64,000 bases of DNA from Strix aluco. Its lineage: Eukaryota > Chordata > Aves > Strigiformes > Strigidae. The translations under genes were made by a program, and so were the position numbers. This document shows positions 15,001-27,574 of the stretch, piece after piece (positions within the stretch are counted from its first letter, which is position 1; every line of letters begins with the position of its first letter). The DNA lies in the NCBI RefSeq assembly GCF_031877795.1, contig NC_133939.1:5313698-5377697 (forward strand), written 5' to 3'. The notes under the pieces are model-generated. The model had not been told where the DNA came from. It ran no database searches and saw nothing but the letters and a program-made list of their open reading frames with translations.

Positions 15001-18000
15001 GTAACAAATCAGTTTAAACGTTACCATCCAGGAATTAGGATGGTGTTGCTACGTAGGCATGATGAGCAGTCAAGCTAGCTTGCGCAGAGTTTGGAGCACA
15101 GGAAAGATAGAAATCGTTAACTTGGGAACTTCTGGGCAGAGTGCCTGTTGTGCACTTCCTTTTAAAAGAAGGAACTGCTTTGTTAGCTAGGAATTTCAAG
15201 GCAAGGGCCTGACTGTGTGTTCCACCATATGGCTTTTAACTCTGCTTTGCTTCCATTTCTGATCCAGCAATTAGATCCTCCACAGAAGGAGCAGCTCCAA
15301 GCAGCCCTGGCAGACATGGACCTCCAGCTGAGGAAGCTGGCAGACATCCCTTGGCTGTGGCAGCTTATGGAGCCCTGCGACGAGGAGGTGAGGAGGACCA
15401 AGGCTATATTTCCCTAGCTGTTCTCTTTTTCGCTAGTTGGCTGTGAGTGTTTGACTTCCTGTGAATACATGACCGATGTGAGAAAAAATCATTAAGAAGG
15501 AAACTTGACTCCCTAGGGCTAAAGAAAGTAATTTCCTGCTAAGGTCCCTTGGGATCAACTTTCTCTGTTTCCTTTCCTGTCTTGATCAGAATGAGTTTAG
15601 AATTTTTTTTTCCTCTCTTACAAGATCATGGTGCTGAGCTTGACAGTACTTGTTGCTCTTGGTCCATTCCAATCAATTTATGACTGTTTGCCTGATTTTC
15701 CCCTTTTGTTCTTACAGAACCAAATGCTGGATTATTCTAAACGCAGCCGCAGTGGCAAATTCCGGCTGGTGACCAAGTTTAAAAAGGAGAAGAACAACAA
15801 AAATAAGGAGACTCATAGTAGTATGGGATTGCCGGGTACCAAGTCTGCTCATTCATTGTGTCTCTCTGTCACGCTAGTGTGGTCACACCCTACCTGTTTG
15901 TCTGTCTGTTTCCTCTCATGTTCTCTCTTTCTTCTGTTTCACATGCATCTGCCTTTTCTTGGAGGTCTAGTCTGTCTTTTTCACATGGCAAAGTAGCTTA
16001 TTGCTCCCTTCTGTCTAAGTCATGATCCCCCCAGTACTATGTAAATATTCCTGAGCTGAAACAGGAGGTACCCTCTGAAGCATTCTGCCTACATCCAGAC
16101 ATTTTCAGGGATATTTTAGGGGGTGCTTAGTGAAATGAATTTGAGGATTTTTTAGCATTTTAGGTATCAAAATGACTGTGGGGCCCAAGTCCGCCTGACT
16201 CCAGTCTTTTCACTGCTAATGATGTTTTTCTCATTGATTCACCCTCAGGCTTTAATCAAGTTTCATGTCTAATTGGCTGGGGATCAGCATCACCACAGGT
16301 GCACCCTGACTTTTAATCCTACTGGTCAGTAGATAAAAACTGGCCATGAATCAACAAATTGCCATTCAAGACACTTTCTCTCCAATTGGGTTAGTTGATT
16401 TTTGGTTTATATTCTCCTTATGAAGACTTTCTTCTAAAATTCAGAAGTATTACCTGTTCTGTGGGCTCCTGGGTCCTGTCCTTTGCCATGGAACTGTGGG
16501 TACAGTCTCCTTCTGTCTGACAGGCTGGTGCTTATTCATTGCCTCCCAGAACTTGGGAACTTCATTTTTCTCTTATTTAGAGGCTGTGAAAAAAGGTGGA
16601 AGTCTAAACTCTTCCTGTATCCCTCAGACTTGGGGGAGAGGGGTTGCCATTTTGTTTACTGAGCGCAAGTGCTTGTACATAGTAGCAAACTAATCTGTGC
16701 TTGATTCTCCATAATATATTTTATGACCTTGTTGTTTTGTAAGCAGAAGAATATCACTGAATTCACTCTTCTTAAACATGGGGGTAAACTTTAAAAAGCA
16801 TATTTAATCCCATCAAAACAAACATGCACTTCCTCCTGGCTTTACTGCAGCTAGCCTCTGCTTAAGAGAACAACTCTTATCTTTCTCAGCCCTGCCTCCT
16901 TCGTTTGAGACTGTAGGTCATGCTGACAGTCCTTGCCTTCCCCTTGGTTTGAGGCTGTGGTACTGCTTGCCCTCCTTCTCTGGCACTGAGTGCTGATGGT
17001 GTCCTCATCTCACTGTCTTCTGGGATTCTGGGTACTCAATGCACTCCTGCTTTTCCATCTCTAACAGTTCACCTCTGGGGAACGGAGGAGGTTGCGGCCT
17101 GGCTTGAGCATCTCAGTCTTTGTGAGTATAAGGATATCTTCATCCGGCATGACGTCCGGGGCTCTGAGCTCCTGCACCTCGAACGGAGGGACCTCAAGGT
17201 ACTTTCATGATCGGCTCACGAGAAATAGCCAGCTGCATCTGCATGATCTTCTGTGCTGAATGTGCTTGGAAGTGGTCTGCCCACTGTTCATTCCATGTGC
17301 CTTGGCGAGATGAACGGGTTCATTGCAGCCTCGTTTTATTTTCTCACCATTTCATTTAATAGCAGGGAGGTAGAACAGCTAGTTGAGAGACTAGCTGTCC
17401 AATTCCGCTGCAGCTTCCTAGAGATGTAATAACAGTCCAGACTGCAGATTGTGTTCTTCAGAGTCTCTGACTTTAGTGATGGAATGAAAGTTTTCAACTT
17501 CTCGGCTCCTGTACCATCTTTGCAGAACATGCTGTGATTGGGAAAATTTGGTTCTTATATTGTAATCACTGGACAAACAGATCATCGCACTTCTTTGTTA
17601 CAAGAAAAAAAAATCATTGTGGTCTTTGAGGCTGCTAGATAGAGAGAATCTTTTTAAATAGTGCTCAGTAACCACATTGTGCAACTTTGCATCTCCTCAC
17701 CAGGAGTTGTTTTCTCTACAGAGAAAAATTGAAAGTGGTGGTTCTTTGCACGTGCAAGAGACTTGTGTCATCATTCTGGTGACTTGCATATAGCAGAAAA
17801 TACATTGTTGTAAAGCAGTGCATGGCATTTGTTGAATGCCCCTTGGATCTTCATTTGTGGTTTTTCACCATCCTCCTGTAATGTGGTTTGCTGTAATCGG
17901 TGTAGCTGATTCCTCTGCATGCCACCCAGCTGCAGCCAGTGTTTTGTTGCATGATACCCGAGTGTTCAGACATTTATTTGATGTGACGGGTTGGTTCTTC

Positions 18001-18420
18001 CTGCATGTTTTGGCTGCTAGCTTAGGTCCTTGAGATCTGTATGCTCTTTCTTGTGCTCTTGCTTTGGACTTTAACAGTTAAAGCAATTTGCATTTCTGGC
18101 TAATGGTCTGTAGTTGTTTCTCTCCATTGCTCTCTGCCTGTTCGTTACCCTGTCACGCTCTGATAGCTTTTTGACACATGGTGCGAGGTTCCATATATAA
18201 CCATCAGGTTTGTAATCTTTCTGGTTGGTTTCCTCCTCTCTTGGTAACTGGCTGACTAGTTTGTAACCGTTGCTTGGCCAAATTTCCCACCTGCCTTTCT
18301 CCTAAGGTAAGGTTTTCTCTTTTCTTCCAGGACCTGGGTGTGACCAAAGTGGGTCACATGAAGAGGATACTGCACGGGATCAAGGAGCTGAGCCGGAGTA
18401 CTCCTGCCAGCGAGGTTTAG
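768..18420 (+). CDS. DGKD: Diacylglycerol kinase delta (3' part, 20 exons)
   Basis: A type II diacylglycerol kinase phosphorylates diacylglycerol to phosphatidic acid, ending DAG/PKC signalling at membranes. Twenty exons join in frame to encode the last 820 residues; human DGKD is about 1,214 residues, so the N-terminal third lies upstream. Order: end of the catalytic domain ([13 protein letters not shown]), Ser/acid-rich linker, accessory domain ([14 protein letters not shown]), then a C-terminal SAM domain. Exons: 768-907, 1646-1730, 2297-2391, 2491-2590, 2747-3020, 4637-4798, 5563-5691, 6661-6757, 7647-7757, 8528-8624, 9378-9485, 10086-10199, 10610-10744, 13592-13743, 14533-14644, 14811-14903, 15268-15387, 15718-15835, 17068-17198, 18331-18420. 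The linker and tail match my recollection of DGKD better than DGKH, its closest relative. The stop is TAG at 18418-18420. Confidence 0.93.
4637..6757 (+). other. DGKD: DGKD exons: Ser-rich linker
   Basis: Three exons (4637-4798, 5563-5691, 6661-6757) encode the flexible region between the two halves of the kinase: [14 protein letters not shown], then a serine-rich stretch ([17 protein letters not shown]) and [20 protein letters not shown]. This type of split catalytic region is characteristic of type II diacylglycerol kinases. The 162-nt exon diverges most from the human sequence I recall, mainly in its middle. Confidence 0.88.
7647..10744 (+). other. DGKD: DGKD exons: accessory catalytic domain
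   Basis: Five exons (7647-7757, 8528-8624, 9378-9485, 10086-10199, 10610-10744) encode the diacylglycerol kinase accessory domain. Landmarks in order are [35 protein letters not shown], the glycine-rich [30 protein letters not shown] and [20 protein letters not shown]. This is the most conserved part of the gene in the window, consistent with its role in completing the active site. Confidence 0.93.
11634..11905 (-). mobile_element. CR1 LINE, truncated 3' tail
   Basis: The sequence holds the classic CR1 3' end read in reverse: it starts ATCATAGAATGG, continues GGTTGGAAGGGACCTT, and on the minus strand ends with the octamer-type ATTCTATGAT terminus. The minus frame still encodes the C-terminus of the CR1 polymerase ([18 protein letters not shown], then [16 protein letters not shown] and a stop). 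Only about 270 bp remain, so this is a dead 5'-truncated copy lying in a DGKD intron antisense to the gene. The right boundary near 11905 is approximate. Confidence 0.9.
12847..12868. repeat. Homopolymer T run (22 nt)
   Basis: An uninterrupted T tract within a pyrimidine-rich part of the DGKD intron. It is likely length-variable. No coding role. Confidence 0.9.
13592..15835 (+). other. DGKD: DGKD exons: C-terminal helical region
   Basis: Five exons (13592-13743, 14533-14644, 14811-14903, 15268-15387, 15718-15835) encode the region between the accessory domain and the SAM domain. It begins [17 protein letters not shown], includes a helix-rich stretch ([18 protein letters not shown]), and ends in a strongly basic segment ([17 protein letters not shown]). 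Part of it is predicted to be helical from its heptad-like leucines ([18 protein letters not shown]). All phases are consistent. Confidence 0.9.
17068..18420 (+). other. DGKD: DGKD exons: SAM domain and stop
   Basis: Exons 17068-17198 and 18331-18420 encode the C-terminal SAM domain ([18 protein letters not shown], then [20 protein letters not shown]) and a short tail ending TPASEV before the TAG stop. In DGKD this domain is known to form head-to-tail polymers that hold the enzyme in cytoplasmic puncta. The domain is intact here, so this copy should retain that property. Confidence 0.93.
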
Positions 18421-21400
18421 CCTCAGTTTTCACAGCCTGTGTCTACCATTCCCCCTAACTGCACAGCAGTCACCTCACAGAGCAGATGTGCTCACAACTA
18501 TCTCTACTGAACAGCCAAGTTGTAGCTGTTCAGAGCTCATATCAACCAAGCATGGTGCTACCTTTTTTCCTGTGGGGTACGGCTGCATCCAGTCGAGAGG
18601 CACCTTATCTGCCACCAGGCAGAGCCTCCCGGAAGAGAACTCACTTGCTGTTTGAAGAACCATGTCCTCTGACGTGGGAAGTTCTGGTTCCAGTGACAGT
18701 GCAGGACTCCTGAGAATTGCAACACAGCTACCTTTACTGGATAACTTCATCACAGTAGAATTATTCAGGGCAAAAGATATATTGGCCAGTCTTAGATCAG
18801 GAGCATCTGACAGTCTTTTCAGACCCAAAACTTTCCCGTTCATCTGTGTGTCACACCTGTATCTTAGACCACTTAAGTGGGACAAAGCTTATCCTTGTGT
18901 CTTACTAATCCCTTTTTAATGCACCTGTAGTTGCATGCGATTTGCATCAGAAATTCAAAGCCAGTACAGACCTCTTGCTGATGAATACCCAGTGATTCTC
19001 ACTCACCTATGCCTTGCAACAAACAATGCATGTGGTTCAAGGAGCGGTTCGCACCAGCTTGCGGGGTCTTCCGCTGGGCCTGCCTCTCCTCTTCCAGCCA
19101 GTGGCAATGGTACAACATTTAGGTTTCCAGGCATCATGAACAGTTGTTCAGAAATTCCTGGCAGTAAGAAAAGACAAAATTCCCGAGAGCCAAAAGATTA
19201 CAGGAGACCAGCTCTGACATTCCCCCTTCTGAATTCGTCTTCAGGAGACCAGATGAAAGGGAGAGGAACGCTAACTAGCTGTTTGGGCTGTGCGAGAAAT
19301 GTAACGTAATGGAGTGAGATACAGAACAATTTGCTCCCTCTTTGTGTGGGGAGAGTATGACTAGCAACGGCCAGGAGCAGCTTCCAGCCCATTTAGTGCC
19401 ACCCTTGTGGCCATAGACAACAGAGCTGTTTCTTTACTTCAGCTTGCAGTGCAGAAAACTATTTCTGTCACAAAAGATATGATTTCTCTGTAGTACTTGC
19501 ATCTTTTCACCTGTCTTGGTTCTAGTGGCTTTTCCACCTTGCTCCTCTCTCTTGCTGCCTTGCTCCTTCACTCCAAGGTGGATATCAAAAGATTAGGGAG
19601 GCTCAGTCCTCCTGGGTTGTACCCCTGAGAGAGTTACCGTGTGCTGTCAAACATCGGGGCTCCTGTAAGAGCACTGAGAGGAGATTTTACTGAGCACATG
19701 AGCATCGTAATGAAAACTGGAGTGTGTTGGTAAATTGCCTTTGGTACCACCAGCAGTGGAGCGTGGAAAAATTAGTGCCTCTGAATCAGAGTTCCTAGAC
19801 GGCCTTCAAATTTCCACTGTATTGCCTGACCACAATCGGGTGACTGTTAAAGCCCGAAGACCAGCATGCATAGTTACATTGCCATGTTTATCACTGCGAG
19901 GGGAATTTGGGAACATTCAGTGCTGTAAAGCTGGAGAAACAGCAGGAATTTTTAATTACTTTGTTGTTTTATATGGTTTTTTTATTGTTACAGAGTGGCA
20001 CCTGTCTGGCTACAGCTGCAGACAGAAAAATGGCCACATGCATAGTGGCATAAAAGGTAATTTCCTGAGGACATCGTTCTTTGTTATTTGTAAGGATTTT
20101 ATCATCAGCACTCTAGTCTAACAACAATCAGTCAAGTTATTTCATGTAAAAACTTGTCAGCTTAGAAAGGTTCTGGACTGATTTCATGCTGGGCAAACTC
20201 CCTTGCATTCTTTAAGATTTCCCCAAGAATTATTCTGACTCTCCCTATCTGTTTTTAACTAGTTGTCATTCACACACGTTCCCTCTCAGCCCAGCGAGTG
20301 ACAGGATTTGCTCATGAGAATTTAACAGAAGAGTAATCGTGCTTGATCCAGCTAGCAAAATTTCTGATATAAGTACTGCGGGCACTGAGCAAGAAATACG
20401 TTCAGGTGTGCCCTGAATTTGTTTCTCCTATCTATGCATTGGCAGTTGCTTCCATAGCCATATTTTTCTTTATCAGTACAGCCCCCCCCCCGCCCCGTAT
20501 TGAATTCCTGAGGTGTCAGATAAGTAAGAATTGTAGACATACTGTATTTTCCCACTTGTTTGTTGAGGCACAGAGCAGCGTCTGCATGAGAATGAGGAGA
20601 AACCTTCACTAAGGAGAGCTCCAGGATGCAGCCATCCTTGCTGGTGACAGTAAGGTGCAGCCCGCTGCCTGTCCCCAGGAGTGTGCATGGTTAGGAGATC
20701 CGTGTACCTGCCCAGGAGAGCGCAGCAGGGAGCACGAGGCAGGTGATCACTGCGAGATCTGTGTTTGTTCCTGTACATGGTGAAGGAGCTGTTCTTGCTG
20801 CGCAGTTTCTCCAGGCAACCTCATGGTTAAAGATGCATAAACAATATGCACTTGCCTTGCTTGCATAATTCCTGGGGGATTAACATGCCCCAACAGAAAC
20901 GGCTCCTCTCTACTCTTCCTGCGCAGAGTAACAGGGGTATCCAAAGAGTTTATAGATTCAGACATGTTCCTTAATTTGTGCCATATCTGTAGAGGCCTGA
21001 CAGCCATTAGCCATCTGCTATGAACGGTGATGCCTGCACAGACCAATCTGCATTTCTTTTATGATCTGTCACGTTGATGGGTTCAGATGCTTTTTGTGTA
21101 TGTGCACGTTTTTTCAAAGGGTTCATAGCCAGTATATTCCTGTCTTGCTTACCAGAGGCAGGGAGGGAGTTCTACCTTCTTTTAAGAGCTAGAAAATGGG
21201 ATCCACATTTAACCTGAGTGCCTTTGAATACGTATTAAGGTTAATATCTAACAAAAGGATCATAGCTCTATGCATCTCAGTGGGAATAATGCGGATTTCT
21301 GTTAGAGAGATTTTGTGAATAGATGAGGACAACTTGGGTCAGACATCAGTGAGAGCTATCTGCAAAGTAGGGAGCCAGGTTGAACTTTTGGCTACATTAT

Positions 21401-22630
21401 TCTGAGTTCCTCTTCTGGCATCTGATAATTTTTTGTGGGAGAGAAACTCAGGAAAGACAATTAGTAAAAAAATCTGCTGCTTTGTCAAAAAAAGAGACTC
21501 TCCTGCAGTCTCAGGTAAAACACCAGCTTGAGAGAAGCTAGAACCGCACATATCACACCTATGTTTAGTCTCTCAAAAAACATTACTCGTGTGAAAGCCG
21601 TGCAGCACTGTCTGTTTATCATCCCTCACCCTTGTCAGTGATGCTGGGGCAGTGTCTGCAGTGAGCTGGGCATCCGGTTGCTGCTCAGCAGAGGTGTCAG
21701 TACATTACCTCAAGTTCTAGCACTGCCCTGGATATTTGATGGCAGATTCTGGGGAATAACATACCCTGCGTTACGATGTTTTGGTTCAGTGGGATTGCAT
21801 GCAATGGAGACTCGAGGGAGGTTTGGCCGGTGAAGCGGCTGTCGGCCACATCCTGCTCTGGGCTACCTTCAGGAGGGCTGTTAGCACTAATGCAGTCTTT
21901 CTGCTGTTGCTTGTGGGATCTAGCGCCGGGAGCAGCGTCCCCTGCTGCGGCAGGAGCTGGCTCTGCAGCAGAGGGGAGCCGCACCGCTTGGTGCCCGGAG
22001 GAGCTGGGCACCCGGGAGCCTCCAGCTCTGCCGAGGCCTTCAGTGCCAGTCCTGGGAATGTTTCTGCACCCAAATCGTATGGAAAGCTTTGTTCGTTGTT
22101 TTAGTATTATTTAAAAATGTGCATACTATCTATGTGATTTGAAAACAGACTGTTTACACAAAATATTTTGTATCTTAAGATGTGTGTACTGTAAAAAGAA
22201 AAAAAAAAAGGAAAGGATGAAAAGCGATGTTTTTCTACAACTGTCAGCAGTGACTGCATGTCTGTATCATCGTCCACCGACCGTTGTTCCTCAGGGGTCT
22301 CCCCGCCATTCCTGTGATCCTGTTAAAAGCATAGGGAAGCAAGTGAATCCCTGTACAGTCTTGGGAAGAAGGTTTTGTGCCTTAAGAATGGGACCTGCTT
22401 CCCTCCTATTTATTGTGTTAATTTATACAGTGATTACCATGGAAATGTCTCTTGTATTTTTTTTGTACATAGTTTACTGTTGATTGTTGTAAATAAGTTT
22501 TTCTTGTATATAAAGTAAACATGTTTCTGAGCTTCCAGTAAAGATTCTCTGTTACTGATTTCCTTGTGTGAGAGGGCTGCAGTGCCCATCTGGTGGGAAC
22601 CAGCTAATAAAAATCTGTGCTGTGATAAAA
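18421..22630 (+). other. DGKD: DGKD 3'UTR, about 4.2 kb
   Basis: From the stop codon to the AATAAA at 22606-22611 I find no gene, and the sequence reads as a long 3'UTR. It includes a GC-rich block near 21,920-22,030 and an A-rich stretch near 22,196-22,215. The end is inferred from the poly(A) signal. Earlier cleavage is possible, because the AT-rich sequence near 22,490-22,545 also resembles a 3' end. Confidence 0.7.
22606..22611 (+). other. DGKD: Poly(A) signal AATAAA, probable DGKD end
   Basis: This is a canonical hexamer in the plus orientation about 4.2 kb after the DGKD stop, followed by a GT-rich region (TGTGCTGTG). It is the last strong signal before the intergenic region. Confidence 0.6.
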
Positions 22631-25600
22631 TGGTTTTATCCTGAGTTGCGTGGGAAGTTCAGAGCTTTTCCTTACAGAGGAGTGAAATGGTAAATGTGAT
22701 TGTTGTGGATTAGTTTTGTAGCATTTCTTTGCATTGGTTTAATTGACACGGAGTAGAAGACATCATGTAGTTTATTAGCTGTATCTCTGCAGTGAACAAA
22801 AGATGTTTTAAACCTGGTGGTTCTACTGCTGCTCGTCCTGATCATAGCTCCACTGTCTGCAAACCCACAGCTAGATGGGAGGACACTCACAGAAACTCAG
22901 CAGGGTGTTTGTTAGTTACCTCTCCTTGGGTGTTGTGGTGTGACCACATCTTCCTGGTCACGGCGGTGCAGTGCCATGATGAGAGAGGAAGTTTTTTCTC
23001 TACTCCACTTGGTCCTCTGTGCATTCAATTTATTGCAGGCAGTATATATTGTAACTGGAATAAGTGAAAATGCATTGACAAAAATGTGGGAGAAATCAAT
23101 TTTCTCATGTAATGCAAACTTGAAGCTAAAAGATTTGGAGATGTTTGGGTGAGCAGTTCATGGATCAGATTGTGATGAGCTTTCTCTTCCATCTGTACAG
23201 ATTGATGCATTTGTAAGATGCTGACAAGAAACTTTCAGTAGATAATTTAAATTGAGAGGATGGTTGTAGAGTTCCATAGTAACTGTTGCAAAGTAAATGG
23301 AAAGTAACTTATAATGTCGTGAATATTTTCGATGTGAAAAAGGCCTTTGTACTTGATAGTTAAACTTGAAGGAATTGCTTTGTGTGGAAGGAATAGTTTA
23401 TATGATGGGAACATAAGAAATCATAGTAATGTTATATACTGTTGCAAGAGGAGTGGTAAAATTGATCATTAAATTGTTAGTTACCTAGTCCTAGTAATAA
23501 GGAGAAAAGAAAAATTACTGCCTTTGCTCACACACACACCGGACCTGAGTGTTGGGCTCTGCATTAAGTAGTGCTACTGAAATGCAAAGAAAGCAGCAGC
23601 AGAGAGACAGAAGATATGCTTACTCCTCTGATGCAGGTAATTTGTTTTGGTCTTTTTTTTTATTTATGTGGCAGAGGCCAATAGCAAGAAACTCTCTGCC
23701 CAGCTCAGTGTATCACTACTGGGATATCAGACCTCCTGCTCAGGGCTGCCAGCCTCTTGGTTTGATTGATAATTACCTAATGAATCTTGGGAGGGCGGAG
23801 TGGATTTGGAGACAGGTGTGCTGTAAAGATCTTGCAAAATACCAGTGAGGGTTTTTAAAAAAAATGTGTTTTGCTGCTGTTGCCCTTATCCTATGTGGTG
23901 TTGGCTCGGGTTTTTTAATGTGTTTGGTTTTTTTAATACAGTGTAAAGCGTCAGGAGAGCTAAGGAGAAGTTGAGGAAATCTCCCACTGAATGGGCAGCA
24001 CTGGAACTGAACAGGTTTAGAAGAAGCCCTGTCATTCCTTACCTGTAAAGCAGCTTCAGAGCCATAAGGTAAATCCCTTGTTTGGCTGCTGTGCCTGGTT
24101 GGGATGAATAACTGTGCACCCACCAGCTGGCCCTTGAGCACCTTGAGATGTTTAATTCTCACCTGGGCAGAATGAAGAGATTCCAAGACTGCGGAAAGTG
24201 ACATTTTGTGTTAATAACAGCTAAAAGATACGTGGCAGTTCTCTAGCAACTTCTGTCTGAAGAGTTCCAGCATTTTGCTGGCTTACCAAGTGACCTGGAA
24301 GGTACAAGTTTTTGTCTTCACAACGAAGGAAGAGGTAGGGGAGTTTGCATATGACCTAAAAGACACACCACTTTTGTTGACTTCAGGGTAAAATACAAGT
24401 TAGTTGTGGCCTATGGCTTTTCCTGAGGGGAACAAGGAAGGGGATAATTTCTGGCCTCTTGTCCTTCTTTATGAGCAGGTTGGCTGATGGGCTGTGCTGG
24501 CAACAGGAGGAGTTGGTGCGTTCACAGCAGCAGTCCCCGGCAGCCTGCTGAGGACTGCTCTGAGCTGCCACAGGCTGCCCACAGAGAGGTGTTTCTGTGC
24601 TCATGGGTGAGCAGTGCAAAACCTTGGCCTCCAAGGACCTTTTCTTTTAAGAAGAGCAGCCCAAGGAGACTAATACTTCAGCTTGGTGTCCTAGGGAAGC
24701 AAGAGTATGGTTTGTCTAGTGCAATGTGTATCAGCCTGTCTTTCCCCTTTTAATGCCTGTTTGGAACTTACTGTCTCATTTCAGGTGGTTCACGGGGAAA
24801 GATGGCTCACAAAACATTAGGTTTCTACAAGTCTTGCAAGAAATCAGTACCCAGGATGAGAGGGAGACCTTGGTAGTGCTCTAGCAGGAAGAGGCTCCAT
24901 TGTGCATATAGGAAGTAGGCTTAGTGCTCTTATTGCTCAGTGAATTATTCAGATTTGTTTCAAATTAAAAGCTATTACGGTGAAGTAGGAAGAACTGATG
25001 GATGCAACATGAGATTGGTTGCTGAAAAGCTGTGGGTTTTGAGGCCTTGTAGCTTTGCTGCCTCAGTTCCCCTGTCTATCAAAAGTTACATCTGTCTATA
25101 CTTAATTTATGGAAAATTACAGTTTAAATTATAATTTCAATTTAGAAAAATTTGAGAGGAGTGATTCAGCACTCCTGGCTAAGAAGCTAAAGGCTGAGAA
25201 CACATTTGAGAGTTTTCCAGAAGCTTTCCTGTAGAAGAGGCAAAACCAAAGCATTTGGTGTTTTTATACACAGGGGAAAAAAGAACAAAGTGTGCAGTTT
25301 GGTGTGCTCAGGATATCTTTAAGCTGTGAAATTTGAAAGATCCATGATACTTTTTTACTTCAGGGAGGTGATTTCCTTTGATTATTAATGCCTGTTTATA
25401 ACACGCTGTGAATCAGAACTCTCCAAAGTGTTAATTAAAATGATGTGGAGTCTCTGTCTTGCCAATCTCTCATGAAGTTTCTCTGTTTTCTCCTCTTTAC
25501 CCTCTTCTAGACCTCCTCAGAAAAATCACTATTAATGAAGGTGAACTAGAAAGTAGTGAGCCCAACACTGTAATTATTTAGATTGAAATGGTTCCCTGGC

Positions 25601-27557
25601 ATGCAAAGCTGGGCAGATCTTGAAGTATCCTAGAACATATTTTCTTCAGTCCCCTGCACCTGGGGATTATGATTACCTGAGAGCCCAAGTGCTGGCTTTG
25701 AAAATATGTATTTCTGCACTGCAGTAGCGAGAGAAATGGGAAAGCAAGAATATAAAGCCCCCAAAACACAAGGGCTGATGAAGAACTAAATTCATTCTTT
25801 CTGCATATCAGTATAGGTTTTAATTCTTTATGAGGCTGACACACTGGTTTAGATGTTTGAGATTGGCAGTTGATGTGCGTGTCCTAAATTTCCGATTGAT
25901 ACCAAGTCTTAGAGACAAAAAGTATATTCAAAAACAGGTAACTTGTATGGTAGTGAAGTGCTATTTCTAGATAGCCAGGTCAGCTACAAATGTGAGTAAT
26001 ACATGGAATATATGGTACTGCACTTGTTTCTTTTTAGATTTCCTATTTTATGTTTCCTGTCTTCAGGTGTGTTTCATAAACTTTATTTTCAGCAAAAATC
26101 TGTTACCATTAGTGTCAGCTGAAATTTTCTTGCTGAATGGCTGAATTGAGGATAAAGAATGTATCAGTAGTGCTTCGCAGTGCACACATCTTCCTCAACT
26201 GTGATTTTGGATGCCGCAATCTTTTTATTTTTAGCACAAGTCCCAAACTGATGAACTTTGAAACCTTTGTTTAAAGAGAGCTTGTTTTCAGGAAAGTCCA
26301 TGGCCAAGTTTGTAAGGAAAAAAGAAAAAAAAGTTTTGTAAGGAGTCCGAGCTCCCCTAAAAAGTGTTACTGGACATGAGCCGAGATCCTGGGCGGGGGG
26401 GCCACCTTTTCCTGACACCCAGTGGCACTTTCCCCGATGAAGGACCCCAAGGACACACAGGTGCAGAGGTAATTTGCGTGAAGGTATCATGTGCTGTACA
26501 GCTTGCAGTAGTGTTGCTGTACAAACTGCTTTCAGAGAAGGGGGAGATGTTGGTTCGTACCATCTCCGATGCAAGAAACTTCTGAAAAGGATTGTAGTTT
26601 TTCTCTAAAATGTTTAAAATTCAAAATTCAATAGAAGATTTTGTGTTGATGAGAGCTAATCCAGTATGCCAGAAGATGCAGCATGCTGGTACAAGCTTCT
26701 TGCCCTGTCTCCTCGCAGCAGGCAGCTGATGGGGCAGGCATGGCCTGCTCGTGGCTGTAAGGGGGGTTAGTTGCCTTGGCTGTTTTGTGGTGGAACCTTT
26801 GATGAGAAAGTAAAGTGGGAGGGCTCTTAAAAATAGCAATATGTGTCCGTTTTGGGTGATTGCATGCTGTGAGAAGGTGGGAGGATCTCTCAAGAGACCT
26901 CAGCACTGGGTGGTTACACTTACAAACTAAATATAAGCATTTCTACTTGCCAGAGAATCAAAAGAGGAAAAAAAAAAAATTAAAAAGGCAGAGTGGATGC
27001 CCCAGCTGTTTCACTTTTCTCCTGTATGCAGGTAAATTGCCAAGCTTCCCATGAGCACTGTTTGTTTAATGACTAAAAAAGAAAGCACTTCATGTCACTC
27101 CAGAGAGTAAATATCTGAAGTTATGGATTAACTAAGTTCCAGCAGAGCTCATGGCGGAAGAATAGATCACGCTGATTCACACTGAATAAAGCAGTAAGTG
27201 CTTCTAAAGTATTCTTCAGGATTTCAAAGTACAGCTTGCTTTAATGAAGCATAAAGCTTGTCAAAAACGTCTGGTGACAAGGGGAGGATGGCGGGGCAGA
27301 CGAGAAGTGTTCTGGGAGAGCTGATGATGGGTTAAAAGGAACTAGCAAACCTGTCTGGAGGGCCTCTAATGAACGGCTGCTTTGGGACTGGAATCAGAGA
27401 AAGTCGGGACACAACGCAGCATTCAGCGAGGGAGCTGCTCTGAGAAAAACAAATGAAGGAGCTAGGTGATCTGTCTGAATAGAAACTAACTGCAGCATGG
27501 GGGTCATGCCACAGCTCAGCAGTGCACTTCCCTTCACACCTGCCTTCTCTTCTTTAG
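22631..27557. other. Intergenic DGKD-PROC
   Basis: About 4.9 kb without a recognisable gene, RNA or repeat family. The small open frames on both strands lack splice context and similarity to anything I know. The non-coding first exon and promoter of PROC probably lie in this interval, since the PROC start codon is preceded by an apparent splice acceptor, but I cannot place them. Confidence 0.6.
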
Positions 27558-27574
27558 GTGACTCCTGCTGCAGT
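27551..27574 (+). promoter_or_regulatory. PROC: PROC 5'UTR splice acceptor and leader
   Basis: A pyrimidine-rich tract ending TTCTCTTCTTTAG (AG at 27556-27557) lies 17 nt before the PROC start codon. It suggests a spliced 5'UTR, as in human PROC, whose first exon is non-coding. The start codon has A at position -3. Confidence 0.55.

Noticed and set aside
21938-21976. Possible hairpin in the GC-rich part of the DGKD 3'UTR as a microRNA precursor
   Set aside because: The stem is short and interrupted and lacks the roughly 22-nt paired arms of a miRNA precursor.
22139-22483. 114-codon frame with a hydrophobic C-terminus in the DGKD 3'UTR
   Set aside because: Contains an A-run-encoded lysine stretch, has no family resemblance, and lies in apparent UTR. 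No support as a gene.
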